From positions 124,001-188,000 of the forward strand of contig NZ_JAGFPE010000008.1 of NCBI RefSeq assembly GCF_025962655.1: DNA of 64,000 bases, given 5' to 3'. The stretch's first letter is position 1. Every line of letters begins with the position of its first letter. This DNA is from Candidatus Symbiopectobacterium sp. NZEC151. Lineage in GTDB: Bacteria; Pseudomonadota; Gammaproteobacteria; Enterobacterales; Enterobacteriaceae. Shown in pieces: positions 13,334 through 21,232 of this stretch. Position numbers and translations under genes: made by a program. The notes beneath the pieces are model-generated. The model was given only the letters and a program-made list of their open reading frames with translations, did no database searches and had not been told where the DNA came from.

Positions 13334-13686
13334 TAGACATTATGTCCGGAGACTGAGTTATCCTTGTATCTCTGTCAGTAGCGTGAGTGTTTCGTGCGCG
13401 CTTACCAACGCCAGTTTCTGCAACCGTTGTTGCGCGCCCGACACGAGGCGCTCAATCGCCGCCGCCTCGTGGCTCCAGTCCAGGCTTTTCGCGATAAATC
13501 ACGCCGCTACGCGGTGCCTTCGGCGTTCGTGTCCGCTGATCGGGCCGTTCCCAACGCGTTCCCGACGCGGTGGGAACTTTCGCCGCATCCCTGCGGCTCA
13601 CCCGGCGGCCACGCCCACCTCAGCGTGATTCTTTACGCGAGCAAAAGACCAAACCCCATCTTCTGCATCGGCCATTATCAGGATCT
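13334..13686. other. Gene-free GC-rich stretch between ulaR and agp
   Basis: About 350 bp where two overlapping frames are open on the plus strand (13383-13628 and GTG-started 13394-13693) but neither looks like a real protein: both are Arg/Pro/Ser-rich, lack a ribosome site and resemble nothing I know. The middle is much more GC-rich than the surrounding spacers. A strong imperfect hairpin lies at 13547-13577, with outer arms GTTCCCA/TGGGAAC and inner GCG/CGC pairs. It may be a decayed gene or a repeat element. Confidence 0.4.
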
Positions 13687-14940
13687 TTACTGAGTTAGCG
13701 CGTTAGTAATTTTCTCGAAGCCCTCAAATGGGCAGAAGCCTTTGTCATTGGTCGGACACTCGCTAAGCGTTAGCGTTACACGCTGCGGGGGATTGGCGCG
13801 GTTGAGCGGTGCCAGCGTGGCGAGCTGTTCAGTCGATTGATACACGTATTCCACTTTCAACAGCGCCTTGTTACTGGCGTTATCGCGCCAGCGTTGGAAC
13901 ACCACCTTGCCGCCGATCGGCGTGGTTTCCAGTTGGTGCGGCAGATGGTACGGCTTCACGCCCAGCGCGGAGAACAGCGACGCGACGTTTGAATCGTGGC
14001 CGACCAGGAAGGTGAATTTGGGCTGCTGCTCGCCAAACGAACCGGCCAGCGCTTTGACCAGATTGGCCGAGACCGCTTTGGCAACCACCGGTGCACTAAA
14101 CACCACGCTGTTGTAGTACTCTTTGATCGACACTAAATCAGCCAGTTGCTTCTCATCTTTGATGCGTCCCCAGCCGATCTGGTTAATCGGTGTGCCTTCG
14201 TAGTATTGCAGGATAAAGGCATCGGCAATTGAGGTGCCGGTTCTCAGCGGACCAACCACTCCCGGCTCTTTGCCAGCCTCGATCTTCACGTCAGTTTCCT
14301 GCGCCATCAGGTCGCACTGTTTATCCTGCTTGCAGTTGGCGGAATCCTTGTAACGGATGATCTCGGCCATCTGCTGGTATACCGGTTTCAGTCGCTCATT
14401 GAGCCCTTTCACCCCACCTTCACCGGCTTTTTGGTTGATGGAGTCGATGGCCTGCTGCTTAAAGCTGGCGCTGTCATTGCGGATGATCGGGTTAAAGGTG
14501 GCATCCATCGTGCCCAATTTTTCTTTGTGCACCACGGGCACCAGACAACCGGGGAACGCGCCTACCGCGAAATATTGCGCGGTGGAGATGGTGCGTTGCA
14601 GGCTGTTGGCATAGAACGAGACGTCTTTATCCGTCGGGCAGGTATCGGCGGCCAGCAGGCGGTTATCCACCAGCCATTCGTTAAAATAGTGGCCGAAATA
14701 GGCTTCCAGCACGCCGCCGCGCGTGGTCAGGTAGCTGCTCGGGGTATCCCACTGTGGCCAGGCATCGGGTGTGACCTTGCCGAGCGCGCTGCTCGGACTG
14801 GCTAACGGGGCGCGCAGGCCGTGACGACTAAACACCACGACCTGTTCGAGCGTGTAGCCGTCCTGCGCGGCGGCCGGGAAAGAGAGCGCTGCGGGCAGTA
14901 ACAGCGGGAGACAAAACAGGACTTTTCGTTGTAAAGACAT
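13687..14940 (-). CDS. agp: Periplasmic glucose-1-phosphatase (histidine acid phosphatase family)
   Basis: Scavenges glucose from glucose-1-phosphate in the periplasm; some family members also act on phytate. 417 residues with a clear signal peptide (MSLQRKVLF, a Leu-rich core, cut after PAAA). The phosphohistidine motif RHGLRAP is about 40 residues in, and the proton-donor motif of the C-terminal part is GHDSNVASL. The start at 14938-14940 has a CAGGAG site; the frame extends upstream without support. It stands alone between ulaR and glpE and reads leftwards. Agp and AppA share this fold, but the length and the HDSN proton-donor motif favour Agp. Confidence 0.88.
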   Translation of the reverse strand: MSLQRKVLFCLPLLLPAALSFPAAAQDGYTLEQVVVFSRHGLRAPLASPSSALGKVTPDAWPQWDTPSSYLTTRGGVLEAYFGHYFNEWLVDNRLLAADTCPTDKDVSFYANSLQRTISTAQYFAVGAFPGCLVPVVHKEKLGTMDATFNPIIRNDSASFKQQAIDSINQKAGEGGVKGLNERLKPVYQQMAEIIRYKDSANCKQDKQCDLMAQETDVKIEAGKEPGVVGPLRTGTSIADAFILQYYEGTPINQIGWGRIKDEKQLADLVSIKEYYNSVVFSAPVVAKAVSANLVKALAGSFGEQQPKFTFLVGHDSNVASLFSALGVKPYHLPHQLETTPIGGKVVFQRWRDNASNKALLKVEYVYQSTEQLATLAPLNRANPPQRVTLTLSECPTNDKGFCPFEGFEKITNALTQ

Positions 14941-15162
14941 GGTGATGCTCCTGGTGAGTGAATAACACAGTCGCGCATTACACGCGTAACGGATGCGTGA
15001 AAATGCGATCCTTTTCATCATGACTCTTTTTTTGTATAGCGAAAAATGTTTTATTACAGAAATGTGACGATTGACTTACCTTACTGAAACAGTAGCATCT
15101 CCCTCACAGTGGCGTGCGCTGTGCCGTAATGCCTTTTTTCTTTGTCCCGAGGTGGTATCCGA

Positions 15163-15495
15163 ATGGAACAGTTTGAGTGTCTCAGCATTGAGCAAGCCCA
15201 CGAGCGCTGGCAGAAAAGCGGTGTGATGGTGGATATCCGTGATGCGCAAAGTTATACCACCGGGCATGTGCCGCAGGCGGTGCACCTGACGAATGAAACG
15301 CTGTCTGATTTTGTGCGTGAAGCCGAACTCGATCAGCCGGTGATGGTGATGTGTTATCACGGTATTAGCAGCCGCAATGCGGCACAGTATCTGTTGAGCC
15401 TGGGTTTTGAAGCGGTATACAGCGTGGATGGCGGTTATGAAGCCTGGCAGCGCGATTTTCCGCAGGATGTGGCGTCAGCATCGGATAACGTGTGA
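15163..15495 (+). CDS. glpE: Thiosulfate sulfurtransferase GlpE (single-domain rhodanese)
   Basis: Cytoplasmic rhodanese transferring sulfur from thiosulfate to cyanide or thioredoxin. 110 residues, one rhodanese domain, with the catalytic cysteine in the loop CYHGISS of [18 protein letters not shown]. The ATG at 15163 (MEQFEC) has a GAGGTGG site; an upstream TTG at 15142 in frame is less likely. In E. coli it heads glpEGR. Here the rest of the operon, glpG, is 4 kb further on, so glpE has become a single gene with its own hairpin terminator. Confidence 0.94.
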   Translation: MEQFECLSIEQAHERWQKSGVMVDIRDAQSYTTGHVPQAVHLTNETLSDFVREAELDQPVMVMCYHGISSRNAAQYLLSLGFEAVYSVDGGYEAWQRDFPQDVASASDNV

Positions 15496-15504
15496 GGGGA
15501 AATA

Positions 15505-15528
15505 TCCCGACGCGGTTAAGCGTCGGGA
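15505..15528 (+). terminator. Hairpin downstream of glpE
   Basis: Nine-bp perfect stem TCCCGACGC (15505-15513) with GCGTCGGGA (15520-15528) around GGTTAA, beginning 9 bp after the glpE stop codon. There is no T-run, so its terminator strength is uncertain. It may serve glpE, the convergent transporter gene, or both. Confidence 0.5.
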
Positions 15529-15559
15529 TAGGGCAAGGTTAAGCGTCGGGATAGGGCAA
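15514..15559. repeat. Perfect tandem duplication of 23 bp
   Basis: The 23-bp unit starting GGTTAAGCGTCGGGATAG occurs twice head to tail (15514-15536 and 15537-15559). It copies the right arm of the glpE hairpin, so the left arm can pair with either copy. The perfect identity suggests a recent slippage duplication. Confidence 0.85.
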
Positions 15560-15561
15560 GG

Positions 15562-16860
15562 TTATTCAGCCGCCTGAATTGGCTTTTTCACAAAGAAGCC
15601 GTAGCTGATAGCTCCCAGCATTAGCAGGAAGGCACCAAACAGGAAGACGTTGGTGAAGGTGCCCGTTGTATCAAGGATGATGCCGGTGACGATCGGTGCG
15701 CTGGCTGCGCCGAGGAATCCGCCGAAGTTCTGAATGGCACCCAGTGAAGCCACCTGTGATTTCGGTGCGATATCCGTAGCCAACGTCCAGATAACGCCTG
15801 ATGGCATCTGAGAACAGAAATAACCCAGTGACAGCAGCGCGATGCACAATGTGGTGTCGTGCACGAAGGGGATCGGTGCCACGAAGCAGGCGGCCAGTGC
15901 TGCACCGCACACGATCGGGATTTTACGCGCGGTAATGGTGTTGGTACCGCGACGAATCAATCGGTCAGAAATCACGCCACCCACCAGCACGCCCAGGATC
16001 CCGGCAAAGAACGGGATGGACGCCACCCAGCCGGTTTTCATCAGACTAAAGCCGAGCGATCTCTCCAGATAGCTTGGCAGCCAGGTCAGGTACACCCAAA
16101 TGGTGAACATGATGGAGAAGTTCCCCAGGATCATGAACCAAGTGGTTTTGTGTTTGAACAGCGAACCCCAGCTTGCTTTGGGCTGGCTCGCCTGTTGCTC
16201 CGTCGTCGCTTCTTCTACACCGTGAATCTCGACTTCTTCCGCTGGCGTGGGATTGCGATACAGTTTCAGCCACAACAGCAGAATCGGGATACCTGCCAAG
16301 CCGATAGCGATAAACATGCCGCGCCAGCCCATTGTTAACAACAGAATAGTCAGGATCGGCGGTGCAACGGCGTTGGCGATCTGAGAGCCGGTGTTGATGA
16401 TGGCGGTGGGAAGTCCGCGTTCATTACTGGGGAACCAGCGATGAGTGATCTTGATACCGGAGGTAAAAAACGGTGATTCAGAGATGCCCAGCATCATGCG
16501 CAGACCATAGAACATGGAGTAGCCGTTAACGAAGCCCGCGAGAATGGTGAAGCCTGACCACAGCCCGAGCGCCCAGGAAAACATTTTTTTCGGCCCGAAT
16601 TTATCAACCAGCCAGCCCGCAGGCAGGTTGGCTAGCGCATAGGGCCACAGAAAGGCTGAAAGCAGCAGGCCCATCTGGGTGGAGCTAAAGCCGAACTCTT
16701 TCGAAATGGTGGTGTTGGCGATACTGAGGTTGGCGCGGTCAAGGTAGTTCACCACGGCGGCGATCAGCAACACCAGAATAATGCTCCAACGCAAACGGGA
16801 TATTTTTTGCATTGGTGGAGCAACAGCGGCAGGTTGAGATAACGATATTGTCTCTTTCAT
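15562..16860 (-). CDS. MFS transporter, anion:cation symporter family (sugar-acid type)
   Basis: 432-residue inner-membrane transporter with about 12 hydrophobic segments in two halves separated by a charged loop (about residues 205-235, rich in Glu). The N-terminal signature VVNYLDRANLSIA and the loop GWLVDKFGPKKMF place it in the anion:cation symporter family, whose enterobacterial members carry hexuronates, glucarate/galactarate, galactonate or tartrate-like acids. It is the last gene of a leftward unit with a DapA-fold lyase (210 bp upstream) and an HTH-sugar-kinase fusion. The neighbours suggest the substrate is an aldonic or sugar acid, but which one cannot be read from sequence. Confidence 0.85.
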   Translation of the reverse strand: MKETISLSQPAAVAPPMQKISRLRWSIILVLLIAAVVNYLDRANLSIANTTISKEFGFSSTQMGLLLSAFLWPYALANLPAGWLVDKFGPKKMFSWALGLWSGFTILAGFVNGYSMFYGLRMMLGISESPFFTSGIKITHRWFPSNERGLPTAIINTGSQIANAVAPPILTILLLTMGWRGMFIAIGLAGIPILLLWLKLYRNPTPAEEVEIHGVEEATTEQQASQPKASWGSLFKHKTTWFMILGNFSIMFTIWVYLTWLPSYLERSLGFSLMKTGWVASIPFFAGILGVLVGGVISDRLIRRGTNTITARKIPIVCGAALAACFVAPIPFVHDTTLCIALLSLGYFCSQMPSGVIWTLATDIAPKSQVASLGAIQNFGGFLGAASAPIVTGIILDTTGTFTNVFLFGAFLLMLGAISYGFFVKKPIQAAE

Positions 16861-17028
16861 TTTATTTATTTTCCGTGAGCAGGCTGAGAGGAATCTGCGA
16901 ATAAACGATTCGCCGTGAGTCTGGCTGTAAGGACGTTGTTGTAGGAGTCAGGGCGTGCTGTTCTTGCGCCCAATCACATTGGTCACACACGATCATGCTG
17001 AGAATTCCCCTGGTTTTTTTATTTTTCG

Positions 17029-17056
17029 TAGCGGGAATCACAAAGTGTTCCCGCTA
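17029..17056. other. Stem-loop between the lyase and transporter genes
   Basis: Perfect 9-bp stem TAGCGGGAA (17029-17037) and TTCCCGCTA (17048-17056) with a 10-nt loop, 14 bp past the lyase stop codon. It lacks a T-run on the minus strand, so it may be an attenuating or mRNA-stabilising hairpin inside the operon rather than a full terminator. Confidence 0.6.
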
Positions 17057-17070
17057 TTTATAGTTATTTT

Positions 17071-17994
17071 TTATTGCGCAATTTTTTTCTGGTAATGCGC
17101 GGTGCCGTGGCTAATCTGGTCGAGGATCACGGTCAATCCCCAGAATTTTTCCAGCACGTCATCCTTGTTGACCCGGCAGTGAATGCTGTCAAAGGTGCCG
17201 CGGCGTTGGTGGTAAATCTTGGCGTTTTTCGGGTAACCCAGCGTTTCAGTGACGGCAGCCAGCGACAGGAAATCCGCCAGTTCGTCTGCCAGCGCAGGGT
17301 TTTCCTGATGGTGGTGATACAGCCACACGTACAGTTCCGGGTGGAAGTTGGTGAACACGCCGCTGAAACCGCGTGAGCCCGCTTTCATCGCCGGGAACGC
17401 AATGGCGGCATTGGCGTTGATGATATTAAGCGGGGTGTCCTGCACCAGCTTGACGCGACGGGTTACGGTGTCCAAATCGCAGCTTACGTCTTTCAACACC
17501 ACGAAACGGCCGCTGTTGGCGCAATAGGTCAGCTCTTCGTCACTCAGCAGGCGGCGATACGGTGCCGGGCACTCATACAGGCCCAGCGGCAGCGATTCCG
17601 GCAGCGCATCCAGCAGGCTGTTCAGCGTACTGAAGAAGGTGTCACTGCCGGTTTTCTGCGGATCGAGGTGGTTAGTTACCAGCACCAGCGCATCGATGCC
17701 GGTTTGTGCCATGGCTGACAGCTCTTCGATTTGTGCGCCGAGATCGTCACTGATGTGGCCGGAGGCGATCACCGGGACGCGGCCTTTCACGTGATCGACA
17801 ACGAAACGGGCCACCGCCACGCGTTCTTCCAGCGTCAGGAATTGCATTTCACTGGACTGGCACACGGCAAACAGCGCATCGACCTTGTTTTCCAGATACC
17901 AGTCAATCAGGTTGGCCAGGCCGGGATAGTCTACGTCGTTCTGTTCGGTGAACGGTGTAAGCATGACAGGGACGATACCATCGATTTTTTTCAT
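17071..17994 (-). CDS. Dihydrodipicolinate synthase/N-acetylneuraminate lyase superfamily protein
   Basis: 307-residue TIM-barrel aldolase or dehydratase of the DapA/NanA superfamily, which works through a Schiff-base lysine. The lysine is Lys168 in VVLKDVS, and the helper tyrosine is Tyr140 in LGLYECPAPY. The carboxylate-binding motif, usually G-[ST]-T-G-E, reads CQSSE (residues 45-49), so this is a divergent subfamily whose substrate probably differs from the classical ones. It is not the biosynthetic dapA. Start ATG with a GGAGAAA site; 47 bp after the HTH-kinase gene. Likely acts on a keto or sugar acid brought in by the downstream MFS transporter. Confidence 0.85.
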   Translation of the reverse strand: MKKIDGIVPVMLTPFTEQNDVDYPGLANLIDWYLENKVDALFAVCQSSEMQFLTLEERVAVARFVVDHVKGRVPVIASGHISDDLGAQIEELSAMAQTGIDALVLVTNHLDPQKTGSDTFFSTLNSLLDALPESLPLGLYECPAPYRRLLSDEELTYCANSGRFVVLKDVSCDLDTVTRRVKLVQDTPLNIINANAAIAFPAMKAGSRGFSGVFTNFHPELYVWLYHHHQENPALADELADFLSLAAVTETLGYPKNAKIYHQRRGTFDSIHCRVNKDDVLEKFWGLTVILDQISHGTAHYQKKIAQ

Positions 17995-18041
17995 TTTTTA
18001 TTTCTCCGAATACAGACTGTGCGGGCGCGGGCCCGCAGGCA

Positions 18042-19259
18042 TTAACGTTGTGATAAACGCGCGATAACCTGTTGATGTTCTGGCATGTTTGAGGCACCTT
18101 CCCGCTCAACAGCCAAGGATGCAAAGGCAGAGGCGTAGGTCGCGGCCTGCACCATGCTTTGTCCGTTAGCCAGTGCGGCGGCAAACGCACCGTTGAAGGC
18201 ATCCCCAGCGCCGGTGGTGTCGACACCGAGCGCCGGAAAGGCCGGAATGTGTTGGAACTGGTGGCCGTCATACAGCAGCGCACCGCGCGATCCCATGGTA
18301 ATAATGACGCGCTTGGCACCCATACCTGCGATTTTCAGCGCGGCCTCTTTGGTACTGTCAAAATCCTGAATGTCGATACCCGACAGCAGTGAGGCTTCCG
18401 TTTCATTGGGCGTGATCACGTCCAGATAATCCAGATAGGGCAGAATCTCGCTGGAATAGGGGGCCGGGTTGAGGATCACTTTTTTGCCCAATGCGTGCGC
18501 CAGCTTGATGACGTTCAGGGTGGCGGAAAAGTTATTCTCCAACTGGACCAGCAGTACGTCTGACGTGGTCAATTCCGGCGCGATGGCCGCCACTTCGTCA
18601 TCGGTGATGGTCTGGTTGGCACCGGGATAAATGGCGATCATGTTCTCGCCGTTTTGCTGCGAGACATAGATGATGGCGTTGCCGGTGGGTTCGGTATCGG
18701 ATTGATACAGCTTGAACGCGTGAATATCCGATGACGACAGATGGTCGTAGGCAAACTGGCTGAACTGATCGGTGCCTACCTTGGTGACAAAATAGACCTG
18801 TGAACCTGCCCGACTGGCGGCCATCGCCTGATTGGCACCTTTGCCGCCGGGGCCAAGGGCGCTGCCCTGCGCCATGATCGATTCACCGCCTTTGGGAAAA
18901 CGCGCTACCTTGGCGACGATATCGACGTTGAACGATCCTAAAATACACACCTTGCCGTTCATCTTGTTTCCTTTCTGTTTGCTGGTTTGATGCCGGGTCT
19001 GCTTTTCCAATCGCTTGAGCAGTACTTCAAAATTTTCACTGCGGGGCGCAATCAGTTCAGATTGCAGACTGCGCCGCACAATAATTGCACCACCGTAGCA
19101 GCGCTGAACCAGATTCAGACGCGCCAACTCGTTCAGGTCGCTGCGGATCGTCTCTTTGCTCACGGCAAATGCGGTGGCCAGATAATCAACACTGGCACGT
19201 TCGTGTTTGGTTAAATAGGCCAGAATTTGATTACGTCTTTCTTCCAGGAACATGGTCAC
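18042..19259 (-). CDS. DeoR-type HTH domain fused to a ribokinase-like (PfkB) sugar kinase
   Basis: 405 residues in two parts. Residues 1-65 form a DeoR-type winged helix (LEERRNQILAYLTKHE, recognition helix VSKETIRSDLNELARL), with no DeoR sensor domain. Residues 100-405 are a complete ribokinase-fold kinase with the sugar motif GPGGKGANQAMAAS and the ATP/catalytic-base motif DTTGAGDAFNGAFAA. A charged linker (about 70-99) joins them. Met100 (18960-18962) is preceded by AAGGAAACAAG, an excellent ribosome site, so a separate kinase could also be made from the same mRNA. It heads the leftward operon and probably regulates it while phosphorylating a pathway sugar. Substrate unknown; sequence is closest to ribokinases. 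Confidence 0.85.
   Translation of the reverse strand: MTMFLEERRNQILAYLTKHERASVDYLATAFAVSKETIRSDLNELARLNLVQRCYGGAIIVRRSLQSELIAPRSENFEVLLKRLEKQTRHQTSKQKGNKMNGKVCILGSFNVDIVAKVARFPKGGESIMAQGSALGPGGKGANQAMAASRAGSQVYFVTKVGTDQFSQFAYDHLSSSDIHAFKLYQSDTEPTGNAIIYVSQQNGENMIAIYPGANQTITDDEVAAIAPELTTSDVLLVQLENNFSATLNVIKLAHALGKKVILNPAPYSSEILPYLDYLDVITPNETEASLLSGIDIQDFDSTKEAALKIAGMGAKRVIITMGSRGALLYDGHQFQHIPAFPALGVDTTGAGDAFNGAFAAALANGQSMVQAATYASAFASLAVEREGASNMPEHQQVIARLSQR
18962..18974 (-). promoter_or_regulatory. Internal ribosome-binding site and start for the kinase domain
   Basis: Inside the HTH-kinase gene, the sequence before the ATG at 18960-18962 reads AGAAAGGAAACAAG on the minus strand. The AAGGA core is about 6 bases from the ATG, better than many true starts in this window. 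Translation from here would give a normal-length ribokinase of 306 residues starting MNGKVCILGSFNVDIVA. Confidence 0.55.
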
Positions 19260-19508
19260 CTCGCTGCTGGATATGAGCCTAAAGGAGCGGCTATGGTTAA
19301 AAAGTGACTATTGTCATAGGATAATGGGCAAAACGGAAGCAAACGGAAGTGTGTATGTGGGTGATGTACAACGAATTGCCAGCATCAGTGGCGTTTGTAG
19401 CGCGGGTATCAGGGTAAACCGCCTCTTTATCAGAACAATATTTCAACCCTCTTAATAAAACGATGTGATATTTTTATGGCAAATCAATTTGCTAACGGAT
19501 AAACCACG
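19260..19508. promoter_or_regulatory. Divergent promoter region between the HTH-kinase operon and glpG
   Basis: 249 bp that must hold the leftward promoter of the kinase-lyase-transporter operon and a rightward promoter for glpGR, since glpE is no longer contiguous. Candidate promoter boxes are too weak to assign. A tiny frame of eight codons (ATG at 19476) ends just before the glpG start and is probably meaningless. Confidence 0.4.
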
Positions 19509-20336
19509 ATGGCAATTCGCCTAACAGCCTTATCTCAGCCACGCTTGGCACAGGCGTTTGTCGACTATATGCAAACGCAGAATATTCAACTGGAGTTGCG
19601 CTTCTCCGGGCAGGAAGCGGAACTCTGGCTGGATGATGAAGCGCGGTTGCCTGAAGTACAGCAGGCGCTTGAGGTGTTCATTCAAGACCCGATGCATCCG
19701 CGTTATCAGGCGGCCAGTTGGCAGGCGGGGTCGACCTCATCGCCCTTGCGCTATGCGCGGTTCTCTTATTTGCAGACGTTACAGCAGCGCGCCGGGCCGC
19801 TAACGCTGGGTGTGATGATTACCTGCATTGTCGTTTATCTGTGGATGGCGATATTCGGTAACGATCGTGCCATGATGTGGCTCTCTTACCCGGGTGTGGG
19901 GCAAAAATTTCAGCTATGGCGTTGGTTCAGCCACGCCTTCCTGCATTTCTCCTTGCTACATATCTTGTTTAACCTGATGTGGTGGTGGTATCTCGGCGGG
20001 CCGGTAGAGAAAATTTTGGGGACGCGCAAACTACTGATCTTGGCGCTGCTCTCAGCGGTTGCCAGCGGCTGGATACAATCGTTCTTCAGCGGCATCTATT
20101 TCGGTGGCCTTTCCGGCGTGGTGTACGCCCTGATGGGCTACGTCTGGCTATACGGTGAGCGCGTGCCGTCGGGCCCGCTGTTCATGCAGCGCGGATTGAT
20201 GGCTTTCGCATTGTTGTGGTTGATCGCCGGATATTTCGATATTTTAGGTCTACGTATTGCTAATGCCGCGCACGTCGTGGGTCTGGTTATTGGGTTGGTG
20301 CTGGCCTTTTGGGATACGCAGCAGAAAAAAGCATGA
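19509..20336 (+). CDS. glpG: Rhomboid intramembrane serine protease GlpG
   Basis: 275 residues (E. coli 276): a cytoplasmic N-terminal domain of about 85 residues followed by six transmembrane helices. The catalytic serine is in [10 protein letters not shown], the histidine in [10 protein letters not shown], and the oxyanion-hole His and Asn in [12 protein letters not shown]. It cleaves transmembrane segments of membrane proteins, including orphan subunits in E. coli relatives. glpR follows 94 bp downstream. The upstream partner glpE is displaced by the leftward operon. Confidence 0.96.
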   Translation: MAIRLTALSQPRLAQAFVDYMQTQNIQLELRFSGQEAELWLDDEARLPEVQQALEVFIQDPMHPRYQAASWQAGSTSSPLRYARFSYLQTLQQRAGPLTLGVMITCIVVYLWMAIFGNDRAMMWLSYPGVGQKFQLWRWFSHAFLHFSLLHILFNLMWWWYLGGPVEKILGTRKLLILALLSAVASGWIQSFFSGIYFGGLSGVVYALMGYVWLYGERVPSGPLFMQRGLMAFALLWLIAGYFDILGLRIANAAHVVGLVIGLVLAFWDTQQKKA

Positions 20337-20430
20337 TCGCAACCCGGTAGCATTGCGGGGTAAGCGTTGCCAGCAGCACAGAGAAGTCTCAACCAGAGGG
20401 TTGAGTGGAAACCTGTTTTAGGGGAACAAC

Positions 20431-21189
20431 GTGAGGCAAACACAGCGGCACGACGCCATCATTGAACTGGTGCGTCGGCAGGGATATGTCAGTACCGAAG
20501 AGTTGGTAGAACATTTTGCGGTGAGTCCGCAAACCATTCGCCGGGATCTTAACGATCTGGCGGAGCAGAACAAGATCCATCGCCACCACGGCGGAGCGGC
20601 GCTGCCTTCCAGCTCGGTGAATACGGCTTACCACGATCGCAAGATGATGTGGTCAGATGAAAAAGCGCGTATTGCACGTAAAGTCGCCAGCCAAATCCCG
20701 GATGGTGCTACGCTGTTTATAGATATCGGGACAACGCCAGAGGCGGTTGCCTATGCGCTGTTGCAACACAAGGATCTGCGGGTCGTCACCAACAACCTGA
20801 ACGTGGCGACGCTGTTGATGGGAAAAGAGGATTGCCGGCTGATTCTGGCTGGTGGCGAAGTGCGCACCCGGGATGGCGGCATTATGGGTGAAGCGACGCT
20901 GGATTTCATTTCTCAGTTTCGTCTGGATTTTGGCATCCTCGGCATCAGCGGCATTGACATGGATGGCTCCTTGCTGGAGTTTGATTACCATGAAGTGCGC
21001 ACCAAACGGGCAATTATCGAAAATTCCCGCTGCGTCATGCTGGTCACCGACCACTCCAAATTCGGTCGCAATGCGATGGTGAATCTGGGCAATATGGACC
21101 TGATCGACTATCTTTTTACCGATCAGCTACCACCACCCAGCGTAATGAAAATCATTGAACAACATAAGGTGCAGTTGGAGTTGTGCTGA
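20431..21189 (+). CDS. glpR: Glycerol-3-phosphate regulon repressor GlpR (DeoR family)
   Basis: 252 residues, same as E. coli. N-terminal winged helix (VSPQTIRRDLNDLAEQNKI) and C-terminal sensor domain with the phosphate loop FIDIGTTPEAV and FDYHEVRTKRAIIENS. Represses glpD and other glp genes; glycerol-3-phosphate releases it. The start is GTG (20431), supported by AGGGGA 5 bases upstream and alignment with the MKQTQRH start of E. coli. The matching operators are upstream of glpD at 6314-6354. Followed after 43 bp by malP in the same direction, which is not the E. coli arrangement. Confidence 0.95.
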   Translation: MRQTQRHDAIIELVRRQGYVSTEELVEHFAVSPQTIRRDLNDLAEQNKIHRHHGGAALPSSSVNTAYHDRKMMWSDEKARIARKVASQIPDGATLFIDIGTTPEAVAYALLQHKDLRVVTNNLNVATLLMGKEDCRLILAGGEVRTRDGGIMGEATLDFISQFRLDFGILGISGIDMDGSLLEFDYHEVRTKRAIIENSRCVMLVTDHSKFGRNAMVNLGNMDLIDYLFTDQLPPPSVMKIIEQHKVQLELC

Positions 21190-21232
21190 GCCAGACGTGC
21201 CTTTTTCTGATTGATAACAGGGGAGAGGCACG

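Noticed and set aside
13383-13693. Two small plus-strand frames between ulaR and agp as genes
   Set aside because: They overlap one another in different frames, lack ribosome sites and have low-complexity, Arg/Pro-rich products without recognisable homology.
19476-19502. Eight-codon leader peptide before glpG
   Set aside because: Too short, no ribosome site, and no regulatory codon pattern.
21219-21232. MalT box in front of malP
   Set aside because: GGGGAGAGG resembles the MalT consensus GGGGAKGAGG, but it is at the position of the ribosome-binding site, too close to the start codon to be an activator site.
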